From contig CP054184.1 in NCBI GenBank assembly GCA_015709715.1, positions 682,001 through 746,000 of the forward strand: a DNA stretch of 64,000 bases, given 5' to 3'. The notes beneath the pieces were generated by a model. The model saw only the letters and a program-made list of their open reading frames with translations, had not been told where the DNA came from and did not search any database. Shown here one piece after another: positions 1 to 8,708 of this stretch. The position numbers and the translations under genes are program-made. This DNA is from Nitrospira sp. (GTDB lineage: Bacteria; Nitrospirota; Nitrospiria; Nitrospirales; Nitrospiraceae). Every line of letters begins with the position of its first letter. The first letter of the stretch is position 1.

Positions 1-1136
1 ATGTCGACCTGCAACCCGGGCAACCGGACGGCCTCGGCCAGCGTCGTCTGCAGCGCAAACAGCACTTGAAACAGCGGTGAGTGGCTGAGGACCCGCGCCG
101 GCTTGAGCGCATCAACGAGTTCCTCGAACGGCAGCTCCTGATGCTCCTGCGCCCCGATCACGACTTCACGTACCCGCTCGAGCAGGCCAAGGAAGGTCGG
201 GTCCTGCGAGAGGTCCGTACGCAGCACGAGGGTATTCGCAAAAAAGCCGATGAGATCTTCCGTCTCGCGTTTCGTCCGGCAAGCGATGGGGGTACCGACA
301 CAGACATCCTCGACCCCCGTATACCGCATGAGCCAGGTCTGGAAGGCGGCCAACAGGGTCATGAAGAGGGTCACGTTGTGCCGCCGGCTGAGCTCGCGCA
401 ACCCATCGGCCACGGCCCGCGGCAAGGTGAAGGCGTACCGGCTGCCCGACGAGGTTTGGACCGCCCCGCGCGGGTGGTCTGCGGGCAGTTCGACCACCGG
501 CAGGTCTCCGGCCAGTTGCCGCTTCCAATAGGTCAGGTGCCGATCGAGGACTTCGCCCTGCAGCCACCCCCGTTGCCACTCCGCATAGTCGGCATATTGG
601 ATGGGAAGCGCCGGCAACGCTGCGCCGATCCCCTCCACCGCCTCGACGTACAACTGGCCGAATTCCCGCGCCAGGATTTGCGCCGACCAACCGTCGCATA
701 CGATATGGTGCAGCGTGACCACCAACAGATGGTCGTCCTCCGCGATGTCGAGCAGCCGCAGGCGCAGCAGCGGCCCCCGACGAAGATCGAACGGGCGTCG
801 AGCCTCCTGACGCGCCGCCGCCGCGATGGCAACGGGATCGGACGAAACCACGCCGTCCTCCAGCGTGACGCGGCCCTCGGCTGCAATGATTTGAACCGGC
901 TCCCCGTTGTCGGAGGTGAACGTGGTCCGCAGCACCTCGTGCCGCTCGACGATGCGGTTGAAACAGTCCAGCAGGACCCGGCGATCCACCAGCCCCTTCA
1001 TCCGCACGGCGATGGCCGTGTTGTACGACGCACTCTCCGGTTCCAACTGCGAGAGGAACCAGAGCCGCCGTTGGCCGAAACTCATGGGAAACAGATATTG
1101 CTCCGGATCTTGCGTCTGCTCGTGGGGCATCAGCAT
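1..1136 (-). CDS. Non-ribosomal peptide synthetase, N-terminal condensation domain (partial, runs off left edge)
   Basis: About 378 residues of a reading frame that stays open to the window edge. It starts with a C1-type stretch (FGQRRLWFLSQLEP), has the condensation active site HHIVCDGWS near residue 142, and later IGFFANTLVLRTD, typical of NRPS condensation domains. It should condense the growing chain from the upstream PKS or another NRPS with the amino acid of its own, unseen module. The chosen ATG at 1136 overlaps the end of the hydroxylase gene; an ATG at 1130 overlapping its stop as TGATG is equally possible. As the last visible gene of the operon it shows that the cluster continues beyond the window. 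The C-domain call is firm; acceptor specificity cannot be seen. Confidence 0.9.
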   Translation of the reverse strand, partial: MLMPHEQTQDPEQYLFPMSFGQRRLWFLSQLEPESASYNTAIAVRMKGLVDRRVLLDCFNRIVERHEVLRTTFTSDNGEPVQIIAAEGRVTLEDGVVSSDPVAIAAAARQEARRPFDLRRGPLLRLRLLDIAEDDHLLVVTLHHIVCDGWSAQILAREFGQLYVEAVEGIGAALPALPIQYADYAEWQRGWLQGEVLDRHLTYWKRQLAGDLPVVELPADHPRGAVQTSSGSRYAFTLPRAVADGLRELSRRHNVTLFMTLLAAFQTWLMRYTGVEDVCVGTPIACRTKRETEDLIGFFANTLVLRTDLSQDPTFLGLLERVREVVIGAQEHQELPFEELVDALKPARVLSHSPLFQVLFALQTTLAEAVRLPGLQVD

Positions 1137-2164
1137 GGATCGTCGGCTCCCCGTGGCTCCGCCATGGCCACCAAGATCTGCCGCCGTCCCTTGAAGGGCG
1201 TACGCCCGTGCGCGGCGAGCATGTTGTCGAGCATCATCACATCTCCCTGCTGCCAGGGGAATTGCACCGCCAGGATGCGATACACGCCGCGAATCTCCTC
1301 CAACAGTTCGGATTCGATCGGACTTCCGTCGCCGTAACAGGCATTGCGAGGCAAGTCCTCTTCCGCCACGACGGCCAACAGGGCCTCCCGCACCGCGGGC
1401 TCCAGATTCGAGACATGAAATAGATGGGCTTGGTTGAACCACACGCTTTCGCCGGTGCGAGGATGGACCGCGACCGCCTGCGCCACCTGCCTGGTACGCA
1501 GTTCGCCGTCTTTCTTCCACTCGTAGAGAATGCCGTTGTTGCGACAGAAACGCTCCACCACCGTCGGATCGTGGCTGTTGAATACCTTTTGCCAAGGCAC
1601 ATCCAATCCGTTGCCGTAATTGCGGACGTACATGATTCCTTTCTCGATAAGGCGTTCGCGAATCCTGACCGGGATCCGGCGATAGACCTCCCGGCTGTCC
1701 GCGATCGGCGTGTAGCCCCCTTCCTCGGGCACCTGGCTGCAGTAGAACCAGATTTTCATCGGCCACTCGCGCGTGTAGGCCTGCTCGTTGTGCAGCGGAA
1801 TCGATTGATGCGGCGGATATTCGGTCGAGGTGTAGACCTGCTGATGTACCTGCGATCGCGGGGTCGAACCGAATTCGTAAGACACGAGGGAGGACGTGAA
1901 GGCGCCGATGAACGACTCGAAATCGGTAACGCTGCGGATCGGCAGGCCGCGAAACAGCAGGCCTCCGCAGGACGGCAGGAGGGTCTCCGCATGCCGACGA
2001 GCCCCGTCGAGGTAGTCCTCCAATCGCCTCTCCTCGAGAGGAGTCACCAACAACGGCAGATTGCCGTCCGACATCCAGGCCCCGACCGCCAAGCCCCCCT
2101 GTCCGTTCGCGTGGCCGTTCACGCCGACCTGCGGCGCATAGGCCGTCCCTTTCTCCTGGTTCAT
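1130..2164 (-). CDS. TauD/TfdA-family (SyrP-like) Fe(II)/2-oxoglutarate hydroxylase
   Basis: 344 residues. The facial triad is visible as H125-x-E127 in HNEQAYT and a distal His near residue 319 in MLAAHGRTPF, with an Arg-rich 2-oxoglutarate site after it. The motif EEGGYTPIADSR is typical of the SyrP branch, whose studied members hydroxylate the beta carbon of a carrier-bound amino acid such as Asp. Here it probably hydroxylates a residue loaded on the cluster NRPSs; which residue is not known. The ATG at 2164 overlaps the thioesterase stop as ATGA, which decides the start against a longer frame. A role in making a beta-hydroxy-Asp iron ligand is inference only. Confidence 0.85.
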   Translation of the reverse strand: MNQEKGTAYAPQVGVNGHANGQGGLAVGAWMSDGNLPLLVTPLEERRLEDYLDGARRHAETLLPSCGGLLFRGLPIRSVTDFESFIGAFTSSLVSYEFGSTPRSQVHQQVYTSTEYPPHQSIPLHNEQAYTREWPMKIWFYCSQVPEEGGYTPIADSREVYRRIPVRIRERLIEKGIMYVRNYGNGLDVPWQKVFNSHDPTVVERFCRNNGILYEWKKDGELRTRQVAQAVAVHPRTGESVWFNQAHLFHVSNLEPAVREALLAVVAEEDLPRNACYGDGSPIESELLEEIRGVYRILAVQFPWQQGDVMMLDNMLAAHGRTPFKGRRQILVAMAEPRGADDPC

Positions 2165-2925
2165 CGTGCTACCTCCGCCCTCAGGGGCCGCAGGATGAAG
2201 ACCAGCGCCTCCACCACCGCCGCCTGCGAGCTCCGGACGAAAAAATGGTCTCCCTGAAACAGCCATAATTGAAACCCTTCGGCGCTATGCGTTCGCCAAG
2301 ACGCAAGCTGCTCGGTCCCGACCGCCTGGTCCGCCATCCCGCCGAAGGCCGTGATCGGGCAGCCGAGCGGCGGTTCGGCCTGATGGACGTACGTATCGCG
2401 CAGCGCAAAATCGGCGCGGAGCGTCGGCAACATCAGCTCCATCATTTCGGCATGGTCCAGGATCTCCCGCGGCGTCCCGTTGAAGTGCCGCATCCGTTCC
2501 ACAAATTCTTCATCGGGCAACTCGCAGAGTCGATCCTGGTCACGGATCTGCGGTGCCGGACAGCCCGACACGAACAGATGCACCGGTTCGATACCGTACC
2601 GTCGGCGCAGCTCGCGGGCACATTCAAAGGCGAGCAGCCCGCCGATGCTGTGGCCGAACAACGCCACGGGCCGATCGCAGACCGGTTCGATGGCCTTGGC
2701 CAATTCCGCCACCACCCGACGCAGGTCGCCGATCGGTTGCTCCTTCATCCTGGCCTCACGGCCCGGTAGATGGACGGCGCAGAGTTCGATGTCCTGCAGC
2801 AACTCACTCGGCCAGCCGCGAAACAACGAGGGTCCGCCGCCCGCATAGGGAAACCCGATCAGCCGCAGACCGTCGCCGCGGCGGCAGGTGACCAGCCAGG
2901 GACGCCGATCCGTGGCGGTCAGCAT
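2161..2925 (-). CDS. Type II (editing) thioesterase
   Basis: 254-residue alpha/beta hydrolase of the usual type II TE length. It shows FPYAGGG near residue 25, the nucleophile elbow GHSIGG with Ser93, and the catalytic His in QGDHFF at residue 227. Such enzymes remove wrongly primed or stalled acyl groups from carrier domains of NRPS and PKS lines. It lies between the mbtH-like gene, which it overlaps by 7 nt, and the hydroxylase, which it overlaps by 4 nt, so it is translationally coupled in the operon. No integrated TE is visible in this left cluster, so chain release probably happens in the unseen part; the type II enzyme is unlikely to be the main release step. Confidence 0.9.
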   Translation of the reverse strand: MLTATDRRPWLVTCRRGDGLRLIGFPYAGGGPSLFRGWPSELLQDIELCAVHLPGREARMKEQPIGDLRRVVAELAKAIEPVCDRPVALFGHSIGGLLAFECARELRRRYGIEPVHLFVSGCPAPQIRDQDRLCELPDEEFVERMRHFNGTPREILDHAEMMELMLPTLRADFALRDTYVHQAEPPLGCPITAFGGMADQAVGTEQLASWRTHSAEGFQLWLFQGDHFFVRSSQAAVVEALVFILRPLRAEVAR

Positions 2926-3164
2926 GGGGCCGCCGTCTGATCCGCCTGCCCGGCCTGCTCCGCCATCCACTTTCGCAGACTCAGCGGCCGCATATCCGTC
3001 CAGACCTCCGTGATGTAGGCCAGACATTCGGTTTTCAGCCCGGTCTTCCCCGCATCCCGCCAACCCAGCGGATTGTCCCGGTAGGAGGGCCAGATCGAAT
3101 ACTGTTCCTCGTGATTGACCACGACCTTGTAGACCGTCGTATCGTCCTGTTCGTCCTGTCCCAT
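2919..3164 (-). CDS. MbtH-family NRPS accessory protein
   Basis: 81 residues carrying the whole family signature: [15 protein letters not shown], then [18 protein letters not shown]. MbtH proteins bind adenylation domains and aid their folding or activity. A strong Shine-Dalgarno GGAGG sits just before the ATG at 3164. It follows the acylase gene after 34 nt and overlaps the thioesterase gene. It is the only MbtH in the window, so it could serve A domains of both NRPS lines. Confidence 0.95.
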   Translation of the reverse strand: MGQDEQDDTTVYKVVVNHEEQYSIWPSYRDNPLGWRDAGKTGLKTECLAYITEVWTDMRPLSLRKWMAEQAGQADQTAAPC

Positions 3165-3198
3165 GGTGCCTCCTTGTTATGGTGAGTGAACGGCGACG

Positions 3199-5586
3199 TT
3201 ACGACCGGGCCGATGCAGGCTCCGGTCTGAACGTCAGGTTGTGGACCGCCCGGCCCGCAAGCAGCGGAGTCGGCAGCCCCTGGCTCCAATTGCGATGCTG
3301 ATCCCGATAGTGCGGTGACAACGGATGTCCCGACTGGCCCCCCGGCATGTGAAAGATCGCGTCGGAATGGTGGGAGGGAGACACCACCATGCGCTCACTG
3401 GCGGCCAAGCTCCCGCTGAGGACGCGGACGCATTGGCCGCAGCCCGGGGCCGCCTCCTCCGCCATGTTGAGCCACCGCCCCACCAAGGGAATCGTGTCGC
3501 TCAGCGGATGGGCCATCCGCACCCGATTCATGACTCCCCAGGCCAATGCATCGACGCGCGACAGACCATAGTCGGCCTTGAGCGTCGCGACGGTCCGCTC
3601 CAGTTCATGCAACAGGAACGCGTGCCAGTCCGCGAACCGAGCCGGATCGGGCAGGGTTCCGGGAGCCTGCTCCGTGAGCAAGGTCCTGAGCGGCGTATCG
3701 AGGTCGCCGTCGTAGGCGAAGGCGGGATCCTGTTCGCGGCACCCTTGTAGAAACGGCGCGAAGACCGAGGCGGCCAGACTGCGGCGAAAGGCCGTCAAGA
3801 GCGCAACCCCCCTGCTGTCCTTCTCGGCCCTGCCATCCCAGGCTTCGACGGCCTCCCGCGCTTCGGCAAGCTCCGGATGTTGTGCGAGAACCTCCGGGGT
3901 GAGCAGCCGGCGTATCAGATCCCGGTAGAACTCGTGCAACTCCGTCGTCGTATCCAATTGCAGCGCCAAGAGGTCGGGCTCGCGGACCCGTTCCATGGCG
4001 CGCAGCCGTTCCGTGATGCGATAGGCGCGGTAGCCGTTCGCGAACGCATGGCCGATCACATGGGGATAGGTATCGTCCGTCATGCGGTGGTTGGCGCTCA
4101 CCAGGTATCCGGCGGGGGGATCGATGACCCGGGGAAGGTCGTCCGGCGGAATGAAGCCAGTCCAGCCGGTTCGCCCATCGGCCCAGGACACACTGACCGA
4201 CCCGTCAAGCCCGCGACGGACCGGGATTCTCCCCATGTAGGTCCAGGCGATGTGGCCTTCGGCATCGGCCAGGAGCACGTTGCTCGGCGGGGCGCCGGCC
4301 CGCGTGGCCACGGCGAGCGCATCCCAGACCGAACGGGCCTGATCCATCCAAACCAATCCCAGATCCACCGCCTCGGGATCGAGCGCGGTCCAACGCAGAG
4401 CCACCGGCCCTCCCAGCAAGGGCTCCTCGGCCACAGGACCCCAGCGGGTCTCTCTGATTTCCACCATCTGATCCGGGCCTCCCTTGATCGCGATGGTTTC
4501 CGTCCGATGCGTGAATGCCTGCCAGCCGTCGGGAGTCCCATATTCATCCGGATTCTTCGGATTGAGTTCCAGTCGCACGAGGTCCAGAAAATCACCCTCG
4601 ACATTCGTCAAGCCCCAGGAGACGGCGCCGTTCGAACCGGCGATCACCACCGGAATCCCGGGCACGACGACGCCCGCCAGTTCGATACGCCCATACCGCA
4701 TCTGAACCCGATACCAGATGTTGGGCACCCCTAAGTCCAGGTGCATGTCGTTCGCCAGGATGGCGCGACCGTCTTCGGTCTTCCCTCCACCCACGACCCA
4801 GGCATTCGATCCCAGCTCTCGTTTTCGTCCCGGTACCAACGAGACTTGCAGCGATCGACTCTGCCCGCCGGCCCGCCGGAGTGCCGCCAAGGCCTCCACG
4901 GGCACCGTCATGGACGAGGGTTTCGTCGTTCCGCCCGTGAGTAATTGAGCCGTGTAGTGATCCAGCGGAGGCAGCAGGAAGGCGGCGACTTCCGCCGGCA
5001 GCGAGGCCGTCATCACCGTACGCATCCGTTCGTCGCCTTCTGATCCGTTCAACATTTGAAACATGGCCGACACCACCAGGAGGCTGTCGGTCGGCTCCCA
5101 CGGGGCGGGCCGGTAGCCCAGCAGAAGGCATTCGAAGGGAGGGATCGTCATCTGATGCAAGAAGGCGTTCACACCCTCGGCGTAGGCCGTCAAAAGGGCC
5201 GATTGGTCTTCAGGCAACCGCCGAAGGACCGCCTCCGCCACCCGCGACAGACCCAACCGCCGCTGCTTGAGATCGATGGACAACGCCGGCTCGCCGAATA
5301 CTTCGGCCAACCGCCCCGCGCTGGTGCGTCGCAGCAGGTCCATTTGGAAGAGGCGGTCCTGGGCCGTCACGTACCCGAGCGCCCGAATCGCGTCGAGGCG
5401 GCTGTCGGCCGACAGCATCGGGACACCGTATTCGTCGAACCCCACGGCCACCGGAGCCCGGAGCCCAGCCAGGGTGAGCGTGCCGTCGCGCGCAGGGAGG
5501 GACGCGGTACAGACCAGCAGGACGGCAGCGGCCCCGAGTCCCGCGGCAACCCCGACTGCGACCAGGACACGTCTTCCGGTGATCAT
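3199..5586 (-). CDS. Penicillin acylase-family N-terminal-nucleophile amidase (PvdQ-type role proposed)
   Basis: 795 residues, the normal length of an unprocessed penicillin amidase precursor. A hydrophobic N-terminal signal/anchor (about residues 6-28) sends it to the periplasm. The beta-chain start is visible as ELGSNAWVV, with Ser260 the expected nucleophile after self-cleavage and the downstream Asn/Arg motifs in place (GSNGAVSWGLTN). These enzymes hydrolyse amides, including fatty-acyl amides. In pyoverdine synthesis PvdQ removes the myristoyl group that PvdL's acyl-ligase module adds. The neighbours here (FAAL-headed NRPS, PvdE-type exporter) suggest the same job: deacylating an exported lipopeptide precursor. 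Its start overlaps the aminotransferase stop as ATGA. An alternative role is quorum-signal or beta-lactam hydrolysis. Confidence 0.9.
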   Translation of the reverse strand: MITGRRVLVAVGVAAGLGAAAVLLVCTASLPARDGTLTLAGLRAPVAVGFDEYGVPMLSADSRLDAIRALGYVTAQDRLFQMDLLRRTSAGRLAEVFGEPALSIDLKQRRLGLSRVAEAVLRRLPEDQSALLTAYAEGVNAFLHQMTIPPFECLLLGYRPAPWEPTDSLLVVSAMFQMLNGSEGDERMRTVMTASLPAEVAAFLLPPLDHYTAQLLTGGTTKPSSMTVPVEALAALRRAGGQSRSLQVSLVPGRKRELGSNAWVVGGGKTEDGRAILANDMHLDLGVPNIWYRVQMRYGRIELAGVVVPGIPVVIAGSNGAVSWGLTNVEGDFLDLVRLELNPKNPDEYGTPDGWQAFTHRTETIAIKGGPDQMVEIRETRWGPVAEEPLLGGPVALRWTALDPEAVDLGLVWMDQARSVWDALAVATRAGAPPSNVLLADAEGHIAWTYMGRIPVRRGLDGSVSVSWADGRTGWTGFIPPDDLPRVIDPPAGYLVSANHRMTDDTYPHVIGHAFANGYRAYRITERLRAMERVREPDLLALQLDTTTELHEFYRDLIRRLLTPEVLAQHPELAEAREAVEAWDGRAEKDSRGVALLTAFRRSLAASVFAPFLQGCREQDPAFAYDGDLDTPLRTLLTEQAPGTLPDPARFADWHAFLLHELERTVATLKADYGLSRVDALAWGVMNRVRMAHPLSDTIPLVGRWLNMAEEAAPGCGQCVRVLSGSLAASERMVVSPSHHSDAIFHMPGGQSGHPLSPHYRDQHRNWSQGLPTPLLAGRAVHNLTFRPEPASARS

Positions 5587-6989
5587 GCCCCTTCCTGTTG
5601 CTCCGCCGCCTTGACCGCGTCCGCAAAGATTGCTGCGATCGTATCGATCTGCTCCGCCGTGACGATGAGGGGCGGCAGGAACCGCACCACGCTGTTGTGC
5701 CTGCCGCCCAGTTCCAGGATGAGGCCGCGTCGCAGGGCTTCATGTTGAATCCTCGACGCGAGGCCCGGCGCTGACGGGTGGCAGCCCGGCAGGTCGAGCG
5801 GTTCGTCGCGCGCCACGATCTCGACGCCGACCATGAGTCCACGACCCCGCACATCGCCGATGCTGCGGGATGCGGCCTGGATCTGCCGGAGGAGGCCCGA
5901 CAAACGCTCGCCCATCCGAGCCGCATGCTCGTCGATCCGCTCTGCGGTGATGAATTCCATGGTGGCCAGCCCCGTCGCCATCGCGAGTTGATTGCCCCTG
6001 AAGGTGCCGGCATGGGCCCCCGCCGTCCAACGGTCCCATTCAGGGCGGTAGACCACCACGCTGAGCGGCAACCCTCCGCCGATCGCCTTCGACAACACCA
6101 CGACGTCCGGCACGATGTCCGCATGCTCGAACGCAAACAGCCGACCGGTGCGACCCAGCCCCGTCTGCACTTCGTCGACGATCAAAGGAATCCCGCGCGC
6201 CTGCGTCATCCGACGGATGTCTTGGAGCCAGGTTTTCGCCGCCGGGATCACCCCGCCTTCGCCCTGTACGACTTCGAGGATCATGGCCGCCGGTTCCACC
6301 ACCCCGCTGTTGGGATCATCGAGCATCCGTTCGATATAGGAGGCCGACAGGCGCATCCCCTTCTCTCCCCCGACCCCGAACGGGCATCGATACTCATAGG
6401 GAAAGGGCAGGAAGTGCACCTCGGGCATGAGCCCGACGATGGCCTGCTTCGGGGCCAGGTGCCCCATCAGTCCCAGAGCCCCGTGCGTCATGCCGTGATA
6501 GGCGCCATGAAACGCCAGGATCGTCCGCCGTCCGGTCGCGATCTTGACGAGCTTGAGCGCCGCCTCGACCGCGTCCGCGCCGGAGGGTCCGCAAAATTGA
6601 ATTTTCGCGCCCTCGGCAAAGGAGGGCGGCAGGCAGTCGAACAACGTCTCGACGAACCGATCCTTGACCGGCGTTGTCAGGTCCAGGGTTTGAAACGGCA
6701 GGCCGTCATGCAGCATCCGGTTGATCGCTTCGACGACGACCGGGTGGTTGTGTCCCAGCGCCAGCGCCCCTGCGCAGGCCAGACAGTCGATATAGGTCCG
6801 GCCGTCGGTATCCTGCACATACAGGCCCTTGCCCTTGCTCAGCGCCAACGGCAACCGGCGCGGGTAGCTGCGCGCATTCGATTCCCGCGCGGCCTGGCGT
6901 TCCAGATAGGGATTGGCCGGAGACAATTCCCGCGGGGACATGCACCCCGTCGGCATGGCTTGCCACAATTCATCCACGTGCACCGACAT
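5583..6989 (-). CDS. Diaminobutyrate--2-oxoglutarate aminotransferase-like class III aminotransferase
   Basis: 468 residues, PLP-dependent fold type I. It shows FCGPSGADAVEAALKL for cofactor binding, the DEVQTGLGRTG stretch, and the PLP lysine in VVLSKAIGGG (about K301). Its overall wording is that of the siderophore-type Dab aminotransferases (PvdH/Dat), which make L-2,4-diaminobutyrate from aspartate semialdehyde and glutamate. It would supply a Dab building block to the NRPS, perhaps in the module beyond the left edge. The ATG at 6989 is preceded by GAGGAGG seven nt upstream and overlaps the exporter stop as TGATG; a GTG three nt earlier is possible. Confidence 0.88.
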   Translation of the reverse strand: MSVHVDELWQAMPTGCMSPRELSPANPYLERQAARESNARSYPRRLPLALSKGKGLYVQDTDGRTYIDCLACAGALALGHNHPVVVEAINRMLHDGLPFQTLDLTTPVKDRFVETLFDCLPPSFAEGAKIQFCGPSGADAVEAALKLVKIATGRRTILAFHGAYHGMTHGALGLMGHLAPKQAIVGLMPEVHFLPFPYEYRCPFGVGGEKGMRLSASYIERMLDDPNSGVVEPAAMILEVVQGEGGVIPAAKTWLQDIRRMTQARGIPLIVDEVQTGLGRTGRLFAFEHADIVPDVVVLSKAIGGGLPLSVVVYRPEWDRWTAGAHAGTFRGNQLAMATGLATMEFITAERIDEHAARMGERLSGLLRQIQAASRSIGDVRGRGLMVGVEIVARDEPLDLPGCHPSAPGLASRIQHEALRRGLILELGGRHNSVVRFLPPLIVTAEQIDTIAAIFADAVKAAEQQEGA

Positions 6990-8698
6990 CACCTCACCTC
7001 CTCGCGACAGACATCCCTCGCTTCACTTGGCCGAATCCATTCCCGCTTCCCGTCGACCTCGGCCGTCTCCAACGGATCGACCAGCCTGCCGACGTCCAGC
7101 CGGACACAGCGATCGGCCCGCGAGAAGTACCGGTCGTCATGCGTAATCACCAACACCGCCTTGCCTCGCGCCTTCAAATCGGGCAACAACTCCGTATAGA
7201 ACACCTTGCGAAACAGCGGATCTTGATCAGCCGCCCACTCGTCGAACAGATAAAACGGCCGGTCCTCTACGTAGGCCGTCAAGAGGGCCAGCCGCTTGCG
7301 TTGGCCCTGCGAAAGGGCCTGCGTCGAGAACGATCCGCCTTCGATGCGGACCTTCGTGTCCAATTGGAGCCGCTCCAGATACACGCGCGCGACCCCATCC
7401 AGATTGTCCTGCTCCAACCCGAGCAGCGAATCGAAGAGATGAAAGTCGGAGAACACGGTGGAAAACAGTTGCCGATAGGCTTCGCGATTCGAATCGTCGA
7501 TCGGCACACCGTCCAGGAGGATGCGGCCGGACTCAGGCCGATAGAGCCCAAGCAGCAGGAGGGCCAGCGTCGTCTTGCCGCTCCCGTTGCCCCCAACTAA
7601 GAAGGTCACCTCGCCGGGTCGGAAGGTCAGGTCGATCGGGCCGAGCCGGAACGGACGCTCGTCTCCCTCACGGGCATAGTGGTGCGTGAGGCCGACCAGG
7701 TCGAGGCGGCGCCAGCCGCGGAGATCCAACTCGGTCGCCGGAATCCGCGTCGATCCCTCCTGGTCGGAGGCTGCCGCAGCCGACAGGGACAGGCCCAGCG
7801 CATCGATTTTAGTCAACGCCACGTTGGCGCGGCCGATGCCGGGCAGCAACTCCACGATCTGGGAAAACGGCCCCATCATGTAGAGCAATACCAGCGTGGC
7901 CCCGACGACGGTGGCGAGCGAAACCGGTTGCCACAAGGGCCACAGGAACAACACCGTGCCGATGGCGGCGTAAAAGAGAAACAGTCCCCAGCTGGAGGCG
8001 ATGGAATAGACCGTCATCCCGCCGACGAAGTCCCATTCGTAGGCCTTCACCGTCTGCCGCAGTTGGGTCGTGAGAAACGCGTGGCGGCGTTCGCGGTGCA
8101 GCTTGAGTTCCTTGATCCCCGCCATGATCGAGCGGAAATGACGGAACAGGGCGTCGTTGGTCTCCCGCGACCGCGCGAAGAATTCGATGGCCTTACGTTC
8201 TTGCCACTGGAACGTCGCTGCGCCGACCGCCATGAACCCCAGCACTAAGAGTAGGCTCGGCCAGGACAACCAGCCCAGATAGGTCAAGCAGCCGAGCGTG
8301 GTCGCCACGTTGATCCCGATGAGGGGCAACTGCACGTAGGCCTGTGCGATCACGTCGGTGTCCTCGCTCAACGCGGCCAAGAGGCGATGCGGTCCCAATC
8401 GTTCCAATTGCCCGAGCGGCGCGTCGAGAATGCGACGGCTCAGCTGATAGCGGAGTTCGGAAATGGTCGCTTGTCCCAGCCTAGTCAGCAGGATTTCCGA
8501 CAGGGCCTTGCAGGCGGCCACCGCCAGCGCCAACCCCAGGAAACTCCAGGCCAGCGATGTCGAGACCGTCGACTCCTCCATGGCGCGGTGGATGACTGCG
8601 ATGAGCCCCGCTCCGGCCAGGCCGCTGACGAGCCCCGCCGCAACGGAGCAGAGCACCAAACGCCACGATTTCCGCAGTAGGAATCGAATCAGATCCAT
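6989..8698 (-). CDS. Cyclic-peptide/siderophore export ABC transporter (SyrD/PvdE family), first copy
   Basis: 569-residue half transporter: about six membrane helices in the first 300 residues, then an ATPase domain with Walker A GGNGSGKTT, signature LSQGQRKRLAL and Walker B FYLFDEWAADQD. The LSQGQ signature and the DEWAADQDP run mark the cyclic-peptide exporter family, which moves peptides such as syringomycin or the acylated pyoverdine precursor across the inner membrane, probably as a homodimer. It lies 10 nt after the PKS gene. A second copy of the same family is found at 36756-38459, also next to a FAAL-headed NRPS, so each exporter may serve its own product. Confidence 0.92.
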   Translation of the reverse strand: MDLIRFLLRKSWRLVLCSVAAGLVSGLAGAGLIAVIHRAMEESTVSTSLAWSFLGLALAVAACKALSEILLTRLGQATISELRYQLSRRILDAPLGQLERLGPHRLLAALSEDTDVIAQAYVQLPLIGINVATTLGCLTYLGWLSWPSLLLVLGFMAVGAATFQWQERKAIEFFARSRETNDALFRHFRSIMAGIKELKLHRERRHAFLTTQLRQTVKAYEWDFVGGMTVYSIASSWGLFLFYAAIGTVLFLWPLWQPVSLATVVGATLVLLYMMGPFSQIVELLPGIGRANVALTKIDALGLSLSAAAASDQEGSTRIPATELDLRGWRRLDLVGLTHHYAREGDERPFRLGPIDLTFRPGEVTFLVGGNGSGKTTLALLLLGLYRPESGRILLDGVPIDDSNREAYRQLFSTVFSDFHLFDSLLGLEQDNLDGVARVYLERLQLDTKVRIEGGSFSTQALSQGQRKRLALLTAYVEDRPFYLFDEWAADQDPLFRKVFYTELLPDLKARGKAVLVITHDDRYFSRADRCVRLDVGRLVDPLETAEVDGKREWIRPSEARDVCREEVR

Positions 8699-8708
8699 TG
8701 GTCACGTC

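Noticed and set aside
81-1337. Long open frame on the plus strand (418 codons) opposite the partial NRPS
   Set aside because: The minus strand in this stretch reads as an uninterrupted condensation domain with HHIVCDGWS; the plus frame is a GC-rich antisense shadow without motifs.
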